A stretch of 13,118 nt of DNA from RH2-MAG17b sp035945515 (lineage in GTDB: Bacteria; Acidobacteriota; Terriglobia; UBA7540). The translations under genes were made by a program, and so were the position numbers. Shown piece after piece: positions 1-9,115 of the stretch. Within the stretch, counting starts at the first letter, position 1. Every line of letters begins with the position of its first letter. The notes under the pieces were generated by a model. That model saw nothing but the letters and a program-made list of their open reading frames with translations. It was not told where the DNA came from and searched no databases. The stretch is from the NCBI GenBank assembly GCA_035945515.1, contig DASZAE010000262.1:1-13118 (forward strand), read 5' to 3'.

Positions 1-3000
1 GTCAATGCCCGCAAGCATCGATTCCGAAGCCTGAATTGCGTCGAGGCGAATCACCACTTCCGGCTTCACCCGGCTGACGGCGGCTTCGAGGAGTTGCGCT
101 TCATTGACCACCACTTTGGGGCGGGCGTTCTCTTCCTGCCGCACGCGGCCTTTGATCAATAGCGCCGTGTCCGGCTTGAGCACGCTTTGAATTTGCTGCA
201 ACGCCTGGGGGAAGACCAGCAAATCCACCGTGCCGCGCAAATCCTCCAGCGTGCCGCTGGCCCAGAGATCGCCCTTTTTGCTTGGCTTGATGCGCACTGC
301 CGTCAAAATGCCGCCGAGCGTCACCTGAGCGTCGTGCGCTATTTCATCGAGAGACAGGCTATCCATCTGGGTGAGCGAAGCGAGCGCCGAACGGTATTTC
401 TCAAGCGGGTGGCCTGTGACGTAGAAGCCCAGCACTTCTTTTTCGGCGGTGAGCTTTTCGGTTTCCGTCCACTCGGGAAGGTTGGGCAGGGGAATGCGCT
501 GCGCGGGCGCGGCGTCATCCCGGCTGCCAAAAAGTCCCGCCTGGCCCGCGGCCTGCTGCCGCTGATGTTTCTGCCCCATTTCCATCGCGCGGTCAAGCGC
601 GGCCATCAATTGCGAGCGGCGCGCGCCGAGCGAATCAAGCGCGCCCGCCTTAATCAGACTTTCGATCACGCGCTTGTTGAGCAGGCGCAGGTCAACGTTT
701 TCGCAGAATTGGTAAAGGTTGTCAAAGCGGCCAAGCGCGCGGCGGGCGGCAAGCACCGATTCAATGGCCGCGTCGCCCGCGTTCTTGATGGCCGTCAGCC
801 CGAAGCGGATGCTTCCTTGCGAGGGTGTAAAGGTGCGGTCGCTCGAATTGACGTCGGGCGGCAGGATGTTGATCTCCATGTCGCGGCATTGGTTCAGGTA
901 GTGCGTCAGCTTATCCTGGTTGCCGATTTCCGCCGTGAGCAGCGCCGCCATGAATTCCACCGGGTAGTGAGCTTTGAGATAGGCGGTCTGGAATGCCACC
1001 AGCGCGTAGGCCGCCGAGTGCGATTTGTTGAAGCCATAGCCGGCGAACTGCTCCATCAGTTCAAAGAGCTTTTCGGCTTTTTTCTCCGGCACGCGATTCT
1101 TCTTCGCGCCCGCCAGAAACTTTTCCCGCTGAGCCACCATCACCTCATGCTTCTTCTTGCCCATAGCGCGCCGAAGCACGTCGGCCTCGCCCAGCGTGAA
1201 TCCGGCGACGGCGTTGGCGATCTGCATCACTTGTTCCTGATAGACGATCACCCCGTAAGTTTCTTGCAGGATCTCCTCGAGTTGCGGCAAGTCGTAAGTG
1301 ACTTTCTTTTTCCCTGTCTTGCGCGCGATGAAATCGTCAATCATTTGAATCGGCCCTGGGCGATAGAGAGCGTTCAAGGCAATAAGATCCGTCAGGCGAT
1401 TGGGCTTAACGCGCCGCAGAATATCCGTCATGCCGCGGCTTTCAAACTGGAAGATGCCGCCCGTCAGCCCCCTGCCCAGCGGTTCGTAAGCGCCAGGGTC
1501 GTCGAGTGGAAGCTGGTCCAGGTCAATCTTGATTCCGTGCTCGGCCTCAATAAGCTTCACGGCGTCGTCGAGAATGGTGAGCGTCGTGAGACCGAGAAAA
1601 TCCATCTTCAAAAGGCCGATCTTTTCGAGATCGTCCATGGCGTATTGCGTGGTGATTTCGTCTTTGTTGCTCTTGTGCAGCGGCACGATGTCTTGCAAGG
1701 GTTCGGGGGAAATCACCACGCCCGCCGCGTGCGTGGAGGCGTGCCGCGCCAGCCCTTCGAGGCTCATCGCCACTGTTAACAGGTCCGCCACGCGCGGGTC
1801 GCTTTCCTTCATCTGCCGGAGATCAGGAGATTGTTTGACGGCTTCTTCCAAAGTGATATTGAGGACGTTCGGCACCTGCTTGGCGATGCGGTCGACCTCG
1901 GCAAAGGGCATGTCGAGGGCGCGGCCCGCGTCGCGGATCACCGCTTTCGCGCCCATAGTTCCGAAAGTAATAATCTGGCTCACGTTGTCGCGGCCGTACT
2001 TTTCCGTGACATATTGGATCACCTCGCCGCGCCGCCTCATGCAGAAATCGATGTCAATATCGGGGAAAGTGACGCGCTCCGGGTTCAGGAAGCGTTCAAA
2101 AAACAGGTCGTATTGCAGCGGATCGATATCCGTGATTTGCATCGAGTAGGAAACCAGACTGCCCGCCGCCGAGCCGCGCCCCGGGCCCACCGGAATGCAC
2201 TTTTCGCGCGAAAAGCGGATGAAATCCCAGACGATCAGAAAATAACCGGCGAATTTCATCTGCTTGATAAGTTCAATCTCGCGGTTCAGGCGGTCTTCGT
2301 ACTCTTCGAGCGGGTGGCGCGCCTTGCCGGCGGCGCGCAGCCGCTCAAGCTGCGGACGGCGGCGGTCGAATCCTTCGCGCGCGACGCGCTCGAAAAAGCT
2401 GTCGATGGTTTCACCCTCTGGTACTTCAAAGCGCGGAAAGACGTGTTCCGCCTTTTCGAGATGCAGGTTGCAGCGTTGCGCGATTTCCGCTGTGCGATGG
2501 AGGGCTTCTGAAATTTCTCCGAAAACCTGCATCATTTCTTCGTAGGTTTTGAAATAAAACTGGTCGGTGGAAAACTTCATCCGCTGTTCATCACTGAGCG
2601 TTTTCCCCGTCTGGATGCACATCAGCACTTCCTGCGCGCGCGCGTCTTCGCGGCGCAGGTAATGGCAATCGTTCGTAACCACCAGCGGGATGCCGGTTTC
2701 ACGCGAGAGGCGGGTGAGATTGGGATTAATGCGCTGTTCTTCGGGCACGCCTTGATCCTGAATCTCAAGAAAGAAATTCTGCTTGCCAAAGATGTCGCGC
2801 AGGTCATAGGCGGATTGGCGCGCCGCCTCGTAACGGTCAGCCATCAGCGCCGATGCCACTTCGCCCTTCAGGCACGCGGAGAGTCCGATCAATCCATCTG
2901 CGTGCCGCGCGAGCAGCGTCTTATCAATGCGCGGCTTATAGTAATAGCCCTCGGTGTAGGCGAGCGACGCAAGCTTTACCAGATTGCGGTAGCCGCGCTC

Positions 3001-3288
3001 GTTTTCGCAAAGCAGAATGAGGTGATTGGGGCGGTCGGAGCCGGGCGAGCGATCAAGATGATCTGTAGGCGCGACGTAAACCTCGCAGCCAATAATCGGC
3101 TTCACGCCGCGCTTGACCGCCGCGTCGTAAAACTTCACCGCGCCAAACATATTGCCGTGATCGGTGAGCGCCACGGCGGACATGCTGAGCTCCGCCGCGC
3201 GGTCCATTACTTTGGGGATGTCGCAGGCGCCGTCGAGCAAGCTGTAATCAGAATGAAGATGAAGGTGAACAAAAGGTGAGGTTGCCAT
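1..3288 (-). CDS. dnaE: DNA polymerase III alpha subunit DnaE (C-terminus cut off by window edge)
   Basis: This is the replicative DNA polymerase catalytic subunit. The frame is open from the ATG at 3288 to base 1, giving 1096 residues without a stop. The N-terminal PHP domain begins with HLHLHSDYSLLDGA (His8, His10, His12). The palm carries GPGRGS at 368-373 and PDIDIDF at 409-415; Asp412 and Asp414 match the two catalytic aspartates of E. coli alpha (D401, D403). KMDFLGL supplies the third (Asp563, matching D555). QAGLF at 916-920 aligns with the internal beta-clamp-binding motif of E. coli alpha (QADMF, 920-924). An OB-fold region starts near residue 985 (VTLGGILT). Family members are about 1150-1180 residues, so only some tens of residues are missing. 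The upstream stretch has only a weak purine-rich ribosome site (GAAGAG). It is third in a run with mutS and anmK. Confidence 0.97.
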   Translation of the reverse strand, partial: MATSPFVHLHLHSDYSLLDGACDIPKVMDRAAELSMSAVALTDHGNMFGAVKFYDAAVKRGVKPIIGCEVYVAPTDHLDRSPGSDRPNHLILLCENERGYRNLVKLASLAYTEGYYYKPRIDKTLLARHADGLIGLSACLKGEVASALMADRYEAARQSAYDLRDIFGKQNFFLEIQDQGVPEEQRINPNLTRLSRETGIPLVVTNDCHYLRREDARAQEVLMCIQTGKTLSDEQRMKFSTDQFYFKTYEEMMQVFGEISEALHRTAEIAQRCNLHLEKAEHVFPRFEVPEGETIDSFFERVAREGFDRRRPQLERLRAAGKARHPLEEYEDRLNREIELIKQMKFAGYFLIVWDFIRFSREKCIPVGPGRGSAAGSLVSYSMQITDIDPLQYDLFFERFLNPERVTFPDIDIDFCMRRRGEVIQYVTEKYGRDNVSQIITFGTMGAKAVIRDAGRALDMPFAEVDRIAKQVPNVLNITLEEAVKQSPDLRQMKESDPRVADLLTVAMSLEGLARHASTHAAGVVISPEPLQDIVPLHKSNKDEITTQYAMDDLEKIGLLKMDFLGLTTLTILDDAVKLIEAEHGIKIDLDQLPLDDPGAYEPLGRGLTGGIFQFESRGMTDILRRVKPNRLTDLIALNALYRPGPIQMIDDFIARKTGKKKVTYDLPQLEEILQETYGVIVYQEQVMQIANAVAGFTLGEADVLRRAMGKKKHEVMVAQREKFLAGAKKNRVPEKKAEKLFELMEQFAGYGFNKSHSAAYALVAFQTAYLKAHYPVEFMAALLTAEIGNQDKLTHYLNQCRDMEINILPPDVNSSDRTFTPSQGSIRFGLTAIKNAGDAAIESVLAARRALGRFDNLYQFCENVDLRLLNKRVIESLIKAGALDSLGARRSQLMAALDRAMEMGQKHQRQQAAGQAGLFGSRDDAAPAQRIPLPNLPEWTETEKLTAEKEVLGFYVTGHPLEKYRSALASLTQMDSLSLDEIAHDAQVTLGGILTAVRIKPSKKGDLWASGTLEDLRGTVDLLVFPQALQQIQSVLKPDTALLIKGRVRQEENARPKVVVNEAQLLEAAVSRVKPEVVIRLDAIQASESMLAGID

Positions 3289-3338
3289 TACTCTTCGATT
3301 CTATCAGAAACCATCAGGAAGCATTTGATCCATTGTCT

Positions 3339-4505
3339 TCAGGGCCGCATGATTTTGCCCAGCACTACGGCTCTGCGCGCGCCCGTGACCGCGGGCAGAT
3401 TGCCCGGCAATCCATGCAGCGTGCGGTCCGCAAGCAGCGCGAAGGCGATGGCTTCCTTCGCGTCGATGGGCAAGCCAAAATCTGTTGACCTGTGAAACGT
3501 CAGGCTGGGTAGAAGCGCGCGCAGACGTTCTATGAGAAAAAGATTGTGTGCTCCTCCGCCAGAAATGATAAGACGATGGAAGCTGTCCCGCGGCAGCACA
3601 AATTGGTTGATAGCTTGGGCAACAGAGCGCGCGGTCAACTCCGTGGCCGTGCGCATCAGATTTTCAGGCCGCGTTTTCTTTTGTGATAAAAAGTGAGCCG
3701 TCAAGAAATCATCTCCAAATTGCTCGCGTCCCGCGCTTTTGGGAGGGCTATAGGCGAAAAAAGATTCTCGCAGCATCTTCGCCAGCAAAGATTCAATCAC
3801 TTTACCCCGACTGGCCCATTTCCCGCCGGTATCATAGTTCATGCGCCCGCGCGTGAGATACGCCGCCAGGCCATCGATCACCATGTTGGCTGGGCCGGTG
3901 TCAAATCCAAACACCTCGTCCATGTCGGCATTGGCCGGGATGGCAGTGATGTTGGCAATGCCTCCCAGGTTGAGCGCAATCGAGCCGTGCCGCCGGTCAC
4001 GAAGCAGGAGATAATCGACTAGCGGTACGAGCGGCGCGCCTTGGCCGCCTGCTGCGATATCCGCCGCGCGGAAATCCGCGACGACCACAGCGCGAGTGCG
4101 TTCGGTAATCACCGCAGGCTCGCCAATTTGCAGTGTACTGGCCGGATAACCCCCCGAGTCGTGCTTGCCCTTCGGCGCCTGATGAAAGATGGTTTGGCCG
4201 TGCGAGCCGATAACGGAAAGCCGCGCGGTTTCGATGCGGCCCCGGCGGCAGACGGCCAAAGCGGCGCGGGCAAAAAGCTCGCCGACCTGATAATCCAAGT
4301 TGCTAATCTCGCCTGCGGTTGCCGGTTTCCCACTGGCCACATCAAGCAGCGCCTTGCGCGTGTCAGCAGGGTAGGGAAACGCTTCGAAGGCTTTCAACCG
4401 CACTCGTGGACGCTCTGCGCTGCCGCTGATTTCAACCAGCGCGGCGTCAATGCCATCCATCGACGTGCCCGACATCAACCCTACCGCATAGCGCCCTGTC
4501 TTCAT
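3339..4505 (-). CDS. anmK: Anhydro-N-acetylmuramic acid kinase AnmK
   Basis: This cytoplasmic enzyme of cell-wall recycling hydrolyses and phosphorylates 1,6-anhydro-MurNAc to MurNAc-6-phosphate, using ATP. The 388 residues match the usual family length (about 365-390). Visible motifs are the N-terminal ATP-binding GLMSGTSMDGID (9-20), GSHGQT (100-105), TLQIGEP (124-130), FRAADIAAGGQGAPLVP (145-161), LNLGGIANIT (179-188), FDTGPANMVID (201-211) and a later ISGGGAHN. Asp149 in the GGQGAPL motif is, from family knowledge, the probable general base. The start ATG at 4505 overlaps the mutS stop in ATGA, so translation is likely coupled. The gene precedes dnaE by about 50 bases. The partner etherase MurQ is not in the window. 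Confidence 0.96.
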   Translation of the reverse strand: MKTGRYAVGLMSGTSMDGIDAALVEISGSAERPRVRLKAFEAFPYPADTRKALLDVASGKPATAGEISNLDYQVGELFARAALAVCRRGRIETARLSVIGSHGQTIFHQAPKGKHDSGGYPASTLQIGEPAVITERTRAVVVADFRAADIAAGGQGAPLVPLVDYLLLRDRRHGSIALNLGGIANITAIPANADMDEVFGFDTGPANMVIDGLAAYLTRGRMNYDTGGKWASRGKVIESLLAKMLRESFFAYSPPKSAGREQFGDDFLTAHFLSQKKTRPENLMRTATELTARSVAQAINQFVLPRDSFHRLIISGGGAHNLFLIERLRALLPSLTFHRSTDFGLPIDAKEAIAFALLADRTLHGLPGNLPAVTGARRAVVLGKIMRP

Positions 4506-7162
4506 GACTGAAGCTGCCTCTTGAGTTCGGCCAGCAGGTTAAGGGCCTCGATCGGCTTCATCTGGTCGAGGTTAGCTTCCTCGATGGCACGGACCACATC
4601 TGCGTTCAAAGGCGTGAAGATGGTGAGCTGCACCGGCCCCGGCTTCGCTTCAACGGCCGCGTGAGCCTCCAGCCGCTCGCTCAGAGTGTGTTCGCTGCGC
4701 TCGTGCCGGGCAAGAATTTCGCGCGCGCGCTCTATCACGTTCAGAGGCAAGCCCGCAAGCCGCGCCACCTCGACCCCGTAGCTTTTGTCGGCGCTGCCTG
4801 GCTCTACTTTGCGCAAGAACAGGATGTTCGAGCCGGACTCCTTCACCGAAACGTGGTAATTTTTCACGCCGGGAAGCAGGTCCGCAAGTTCGGTTAACTC
4901 GTGATAGTGGGTGGCAAAAAGTGTTTTCGCCCGCGTGTGCGTTTGCAAGTGCTCAACCACGGCCCAGGCAATGGCGAGTCCGTCGAATGTGGCCGTGCCG
5001 CGCCCGACTTCATCCAGCAGCACCAGGCTTTGCGCCGTGGCTGTATTCAGAATGCCGGCCGCTTCAGTCATCTCCACCATAAAAGTCGAGCGGCCCTGCG
5101 CGAGGTTATCCGACGCGCCGATGCGTGTGAATATGCGGTCAAGCACAGGAATCTTAGCTTGAGCGGCAGGCACAAAGCTCCCCGCTTGCGCCATCAGCGC
5201 GATTAAAGCCGTTTGGCGTAAATAGGTAGACTTCCCGCCCATGTTGGGCCCCGTGATCATCAAAATGCGGTCGGTCGAATTGTTCAAATAAAGATCGTTG
5301 GGGATAAACGGCCCGCTCTGGTTCTGAGCAGCAATATGCTCGATTACTGGATGGCGGCCTTCGAGGATGACGAAATCGCCATCGCCTGAGATTTCCGGAC
5401 GGCGGTAGTTGCGCTCCGCCGCAAGCCAGGCAAAGCAGGCCAGCACATCAATTTCCGCCAGGCAGGCAGCGGTTGCCCTGATGCGTTTCGCTTCGGCGCC
5501 CGCACGCCGGCGAATATCGATGAAGAGGTCTCTTTCGAGCGTCTGCCGCTTCTCCTCGGCCTCAAGGATTCGAACTTCAAGCTCCTTCAGCTCGGGAGTA
5601 GTAAAACGCTCAGCATTCACCAGCGTCTGCTTGCGCTCGTATTCAGCGGGAGCGAGGTGAAGATTGACCTTGGAAATTTCAATGTAATATCCAAAAACGT
5701 TATTGAAGCGCACCTTCAGGCTGGCGATGCCGGTGTGCGCGCGCTCGCGGGCCTCAATTTGCGCCATAAGCCGCTTGCTGTTCTGGCTAAGGTCGCGCAG
5801 TTCATCAAGGTCTGAATTAAAGCCTGGCCGGATTAGATTGCCTTCGCTCAGCAGCACGGGCGGCTCGGGATGGATAGAAGCTTCGAGCAACCCGCACAGA
5901 TCCTGAAAATCGTCCATTTCTTCCCGCAGCGAGCGCAACATGGCGGCTTGAAAAGGCTGAAGGCCGCAGCGCACTTCAGGAATCTGGCTGAGCGAGAGCT
6001 TCATGGCCAAAAGATCGCGCGCGTTGGCGGTTTCGAGCGTGATTTTGCTCAAAAGGCGCTCGAGATCCTGAATCCTGCCGAGCGTGCGGCGTAATTCTTC
6101 ACGCCCAATTGTATTTTGGGCGAGATCGGCCACGGCATCCCAACGGTCTTCAATTTCCTTCTGGTGGATAAACGGGCGCAGGATTCGCTGTTTTAGCAGG
6201 CGCGCGCCGAAGGTGGTCATGCAGTGGTCAAGCGTCGCAAGCAGAGTGGAACCCCGCGAAGCTCCGAAGGCGGGTTCGATGATTTCAAGATTCCGTAGGG
6301 TAGGCGAATCGAGAATCAGAAACTCCTGCTGCTGATAGTAGCGGATGCCGTCGAGGTGAAGCAGCGAACCGCGTTGTGTCTCGCGGACGTAATGCAGGAT
6401 GGCCCCGGCGGCGGCGATGGCGAGCGCATGGTCCTCAAGCCCGTAGCCCGCGAGCGTGGCGACGCGGAAATGCTCCCGCAGCAGGCGGCCGCCATACTCT
6501 GGGTCAAAAACCCAGCTTTCAACGGGCGTTCGCGTGGGAGAGATTTCCGAATCCGCCAGATTACGCATTGAGGCGTTTCCAGCAGGCATGCCGGAACGCA
6601 GGCTATGGTTTGAGTCTTCAGGTTGCGTGGACAAAATCTCGCTCGGGTGCATCCGCTCGATTTCTTCCAGCAGGCGCGTGGAAGCATCGGGACCCGTGAA
6701 TTCCGTGGCGCGGAAATCGCCGGTCGAAAGATCGGCAAACGCCACGGCGGCTCCGCCTTTGCGCTCGACGGCTGCGGCAAGGTAATTATTCGCGCGCGGC
6801 TCGAGAGCCTCTGGGTTGATCGAAGTGCCTGGTGAAACGACGCGCGTCACTTCGCGCTTCACCAGTTTCTTCGCCAACCGAGGGTCTTCCATCTGGTCGC
6901 AGATGGCCACGCGGAATCCTTTGCGCACCAGCCGGGCGATGTAACCCTCCGCAGCGTGGTAGGGCACGCCGCACATGGGGATTGCCTGACCCTTTTCCTT
7001 GTTGCGCGACGTGAGCGTGATCTGAAGCTCTTTCGCCGCAACAACGGCATCATCAAAAAACATTTCGTAGAAATCGCCCAGACGGAAAAAAAGGAGCGCC
7101 TGCGGGTAGCGTGACTTAATGGAGTGGTACTGGCTCATCAAAGGGGTGGAGAAGTCATTCAT
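4502..7162 (-). CDS. mutS: DNA mismatch repair protein MutS
   Basis: MutS recognises mismatches and small loops and starts methyl-independent or MutL-dependent repair. It has 886 residues, slightly longer than the E. coli protein (853). The mismatch-reading wedge is GDFYEMF with Phe31 and Glu33, matching E. coli F36/E38. A connector and a long helical core/clamp follow. The ATPase domain has Walker A GPNMGGKS (638-645), the STFMVEM signature (692-698) and Walker B LLDEVGRGT with Asp717/Glu718. Near the C-terminus QLTIF (845-849) resembles the beta-clamp-binding peptide of MutS proteins. It is followed by the usual terminal helical segment (KPIEALNLLAELK). The start is supported by the family-typical opening TPLMSQY; the ribosome site is poor. 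First gene of the run mutS-anmK-dnaE. Confidence 0.98.
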   Translation of the reverse strand: MNDFSTPLMSQYHSIKSRYPQALLFFRLGDFYEMFFDDAVVAAKELQITLTSRNKEKGQAIPMCGVPYHAAEGYIARLVRKGFRVAICDQMEDPRLAKKLVKREVTRVVSPGTSINPEALEPRANNYLAAAVERKGGAAVAFADLSTGDFRATEFTGPDASTRLLEEIERMHPSEILSTQPEDSNHSLRSGMPAGNASMRNLADSEISPTRTPVESWVFDPEYGGRLLREHFRVATLAGYGLEDHALAIAAAGAILHYVRETQRGSLLHLDGIRYYQQQEFLILDSPTLRNLEIIEPAFGASRGSTLLATLDHCMTTFGARLLKQRILRPFIHQKEIEDRWDAVADLAQNTIGREELRRTLGRIQDLERLLSKITLETANARDLLAMKLSLSQIPEVRCGLQPFQAAMLRSLREEMDDFQDLCGLLEASIHPEPPVLLSEGNLIRPGFNSDLDELRDLSQNSKRLMAQIEARERAHTGIASLKVRFNNVFGYYIEISKVNLHLAPAEYERKQTLVNAERFTTPELKELEVRILEAEEKRQTLERDLFIDIRRRAGAEAKRIRATAACLAEIDVLACFAWLAAERNYRRPEISGDGDFVILEGRHPVIEHIAAQNQSGPFIPNDLYLNNSTDRILMITGPNMGGKSTYLRQTALIALMAQAGSFVPAAQAKIPVLDRIFTRIGASDNLAQGRSTFMVEMTEAAGILNTATAQSLVLLDEVGRGTATFDGLAIAWAVVEHLQTHTRAKTLFATHYHELTELADLLPGVKNYHVSVKESGSNILFLRKVEPGSADKSYGVEVARLAGLPLNVIERAREILARHERSEHTLSERLEAHAAVEAKPGPVQLTIFTPLNADVVRAIEEANLDQMKPIEALNLLAELKRQLQS

Positions 7163-7179
7163 GGCGAAGGTCGAGAAAC

Positions 7180-7209
7180 ATTATGCTGCGCGGCGGCGCG
7201 GTTTGTAAA
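7180..7209 (-). promoter_or_regulatory. Candidate sigma-70 promoter of mutS-anmK-dnaE
   Basis: Read on the minus strand there is a -35 TTTACA (7204-7209), an 18-base spacer and a -10 CATAAT (7180-7185), each 5 of 6 matches to consensus. Transcription would start near 7173, leaving a leader of only about 11 bases before the mutS ATG. This fits the absence of a clear Shine-Dalgarno sequence there. Sequence match only. Confidence 0.4.
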
Positions 7210-7244
7210 CCGGCGGACACCTGCGTGCTTTTCGCCGGCGCGAA

Positions 7245-7253
7245 TGCGATAAT
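7245..7253 (+). promoter_or_regulatory. Candidate extended -10 promoter of the TPR gene
   Basis: TGCGATAAT fits the extended -10 form TGnTATAAT with one mismatch and lies 30 bases before the ATG at 7283. No good -35 is visible, as is typical of extended -10 promoters. A purine run AGGGGAG (7260-7266) follows, but it is rather far (16 bases) from the ATG for an optimal ribosome site. The arrangement is back-to-back with the mutS promoter within 120 bases. Confidence 0.3.
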
Positions 7254-7282
7254 TTTGCCAGGGGAGAACGAGAGCGAATACG

Positions 7283-8977
7283 ATGGGAAACGATCAAGCG
7301 CAGCTAAGCGCGAACAATCCTGGCGGCAAGCCCGTAGAGGCTGGCGCTTGGAAGGAACATTGCCTCGCGGCCAAGCACGCCTTTGAACAGGCCCGGTACA
7401 GCGAAGCCGCCACGCATTATGAGGCGGCGCTGCGGGAGATCGAATCTGCGGGCTTCAGCGATCCGCGTTTTGCAAGCACGCTGAACGGTCTTGCGAGCGC
7501 CTACGGCGCCGGGCGCAGATACGACGAGGCGGAATCTCTCTATCAACACGTGCTGGCGCTGCGAAAAGCCGCCTTTGGACCACAGAGCATCCAAGCAGCC
7601 CAAACGCTCAACGACCTAGCCGCGCTTTATGCCGCCGCGCGCAAGTTCAGCGACGCGGAACGCGCGTACCGCGAGGCTCTGGCCATCACGGAGGCTGCGC
7701 GCGGCCTGGAAGACATTTCGCTGTGCGCAAGCCTTAATAATCTGGCTCTGCTGTACAAAAATCAGCAACGGACTGACGAGGCGCTGCCTCTTTTTCAGCG
7801 CGCGCTGCGCATCGGGCTGAAGTCGTTTGGCCACGCGCACCCGTTTGTGGCCACCAGCCTGAATAATCTGGCCGCGATTTGCGTTGACCGCGAGAAATAC
7901 GCCGAAGCCGAAGCTCTCTTCAAACAATCGCTCGCTATTAAAGAACTGTCGGGCGGGCCGCAGCATCCCGATGTGGCCACGGTCCTGAATAACCTGGGCG
8001 AGCTTTATTGCGCCACCGGGCGCGTGGGCGACGCCAAGCCGCTTTTTGAGCGCGTCCTGCGTATTGACGAATCGGCCTACGGGCCGAGTCATCCTGAAGC
8101 GGCTTCCGATCTGATGCGGCTCGTTTCACTCGCGGAAGCCGAGGGTGACGTTCCCGCCGCGCGGCAATTTTGCCAGCGCGCGCTTGAAATCCGTGAAGCC
8201 GCGCTTGGGCCGGATCATCCCCTCGCCGTGAAGAGTCGAAGCAAGCTAGAGGCGATTTCGCAAGACCGCGGCGGCGAAACACCACAGCTTGCGCCGGCGG
8301 CGCCTGAACCCGAATCGGCAATGGAACCTACGGAGCCAGAGGCGTTAGAGGACGCCACGCAAGCCCCATTGATTGCTTCGGAGGCGGAAACAAGCATCCC
8401 GGAATTGCCATCGCTGGCGGCGCCCGATTTAATGCCGGATGTTCAAGCAACCGAGCTCGCCCGCCCGCAGGCGCGGGTGTTAGCGATACCAGCGGCTGAG
8501 CCGGGGATCGACCGGCCGGGGGCCGCGCAGAGTCTATGTGAGCTTGCTGACCGCGCCGCGAATGAAGGTAGATGGCAGGGAGCCGAAAGCCTCTATCAGC
8601 GCGAGCTTGAAATCGAACGTTCCATTCGCGGCGACGAAGATGCTTGCGTGGCCGCAACGCTGAATAACCTCGGCTGCGTCAAGCAATCGCAGGCGAAGCT
8701 CGAAGAGGCGGCCGCGCTTTTTCAAGCGTCGCTCTCGATTTGGATGGATTTGCAGGAATATCAACGGGTCGCGGTGGTCCTCAACAATCTGGCGGTGGTC
8801 TCTGCCGATCAAAAAAACCGCGCCGGAGCCGAGGCGCTTTATCGAAGGTCGGTGGAAATCCACCAAAACGCCTCTGGCGCGCGTGCGGACCATCTGGCCG
8901 TGATCGCCGGGAATCTTGAGGCCCTTCGCAATGCGCAGGCTGGCGAGTCGACGCTGGCGGAGGGGTCGGGCTTCTGA
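7283..8977 (+). CDS. TPR-repeat protein of the kinesin-light-chain type
   Basis: The function is unknown; this is a likely protein-protein interaction scaffold. The 564 residues contain about ten degenerate 42-residue tetratricopeptide repeats. Seven lie in block one (about 23-322), with recurring SLNNLA..Y, EAE.L..R.L.I and GP.HP.VA signatures. A Pro/Glu/Ala-rich, probably disordered linker follows (about 323-412). Three repeats lie in block two (about 415-545), two of them with LNNL. The GP.HP turn between helices is typical of the TPR_10/TPR_12 (kinesin light chain) subfamily. No signal peptide, membrane segment or enzymatic domain is visible, so it is probably cytoplasmic. It is divergent from mutS and has no same-strand partner; the next 1.1 kb holds only repeats. 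The start was chosen as the first ATG downstream of the extended -10; the ribosome site is weak. Confidence 0.88.
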   Translation: MGNDQAQLSANNPGGKPVEAGAWKEHCLAAKHAFEQARYSEAATHYEAALREIESAGFSDPRFASTLNGLASAYGAGRRYDEAESLYQHVLALRKAAFGPQSIQAAQTLNDLAALYAAARKFSDAERAYREALAITEAARGLEDISLCASLNNLALLYKNQQRTDEALPLFQRALRIGLKSFGHAHPFVATSLNNLAAICVDREKYAEAEALFKQSLAIKELSGGPQHPDVATVLNNLGELYCATGRVGDAKPLFERVLRIDESAYGPSHPEAASDLMRLVSLAEAEGDVPAARQFCQRALEIREAALGPDHPLAVKSRSKLEAISQDRGGETPQLAPAAPEPESAMEPTEPEALEDATQAPLIASEAETSIPELPSLAAPDLMPDVQATELARPQARVLAIPAAEPGIDRPGAAQSLCELADRAANEGRWQGAESLYQRELEIERSIRGDEDACVAATLNNLGCVKQSQAKLEEAAALFQASLSIWMDLQEYQRVAVVLNNLAVVSADQKNRAGAEALYRRSVEIHQNASGARADHLAVIAGNLEALRNAQAGESTLAEGSGF

Positions 8978-9115
8978 CGGCTGCTCCAGGACCGGCTCTT
9001 CATTAGGATATTGCAATCTACCTTCCTGCCCATCTCCTTGAGACAAATGAGACTTATGAGATACTTTCATTCGAAATGCTGATTCGAAATAACTTCTTGG
9101 GTTCGTTCCGCGATT

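Noticed and set aside
187..1779. A 530-codon plus-strand reading frame.
   Set aside because: It is antisense, in the same codon register as dnaE, whose minus-strand protein has all catalytic motifs. The plus-strand product is composition-driven shadow sequence.
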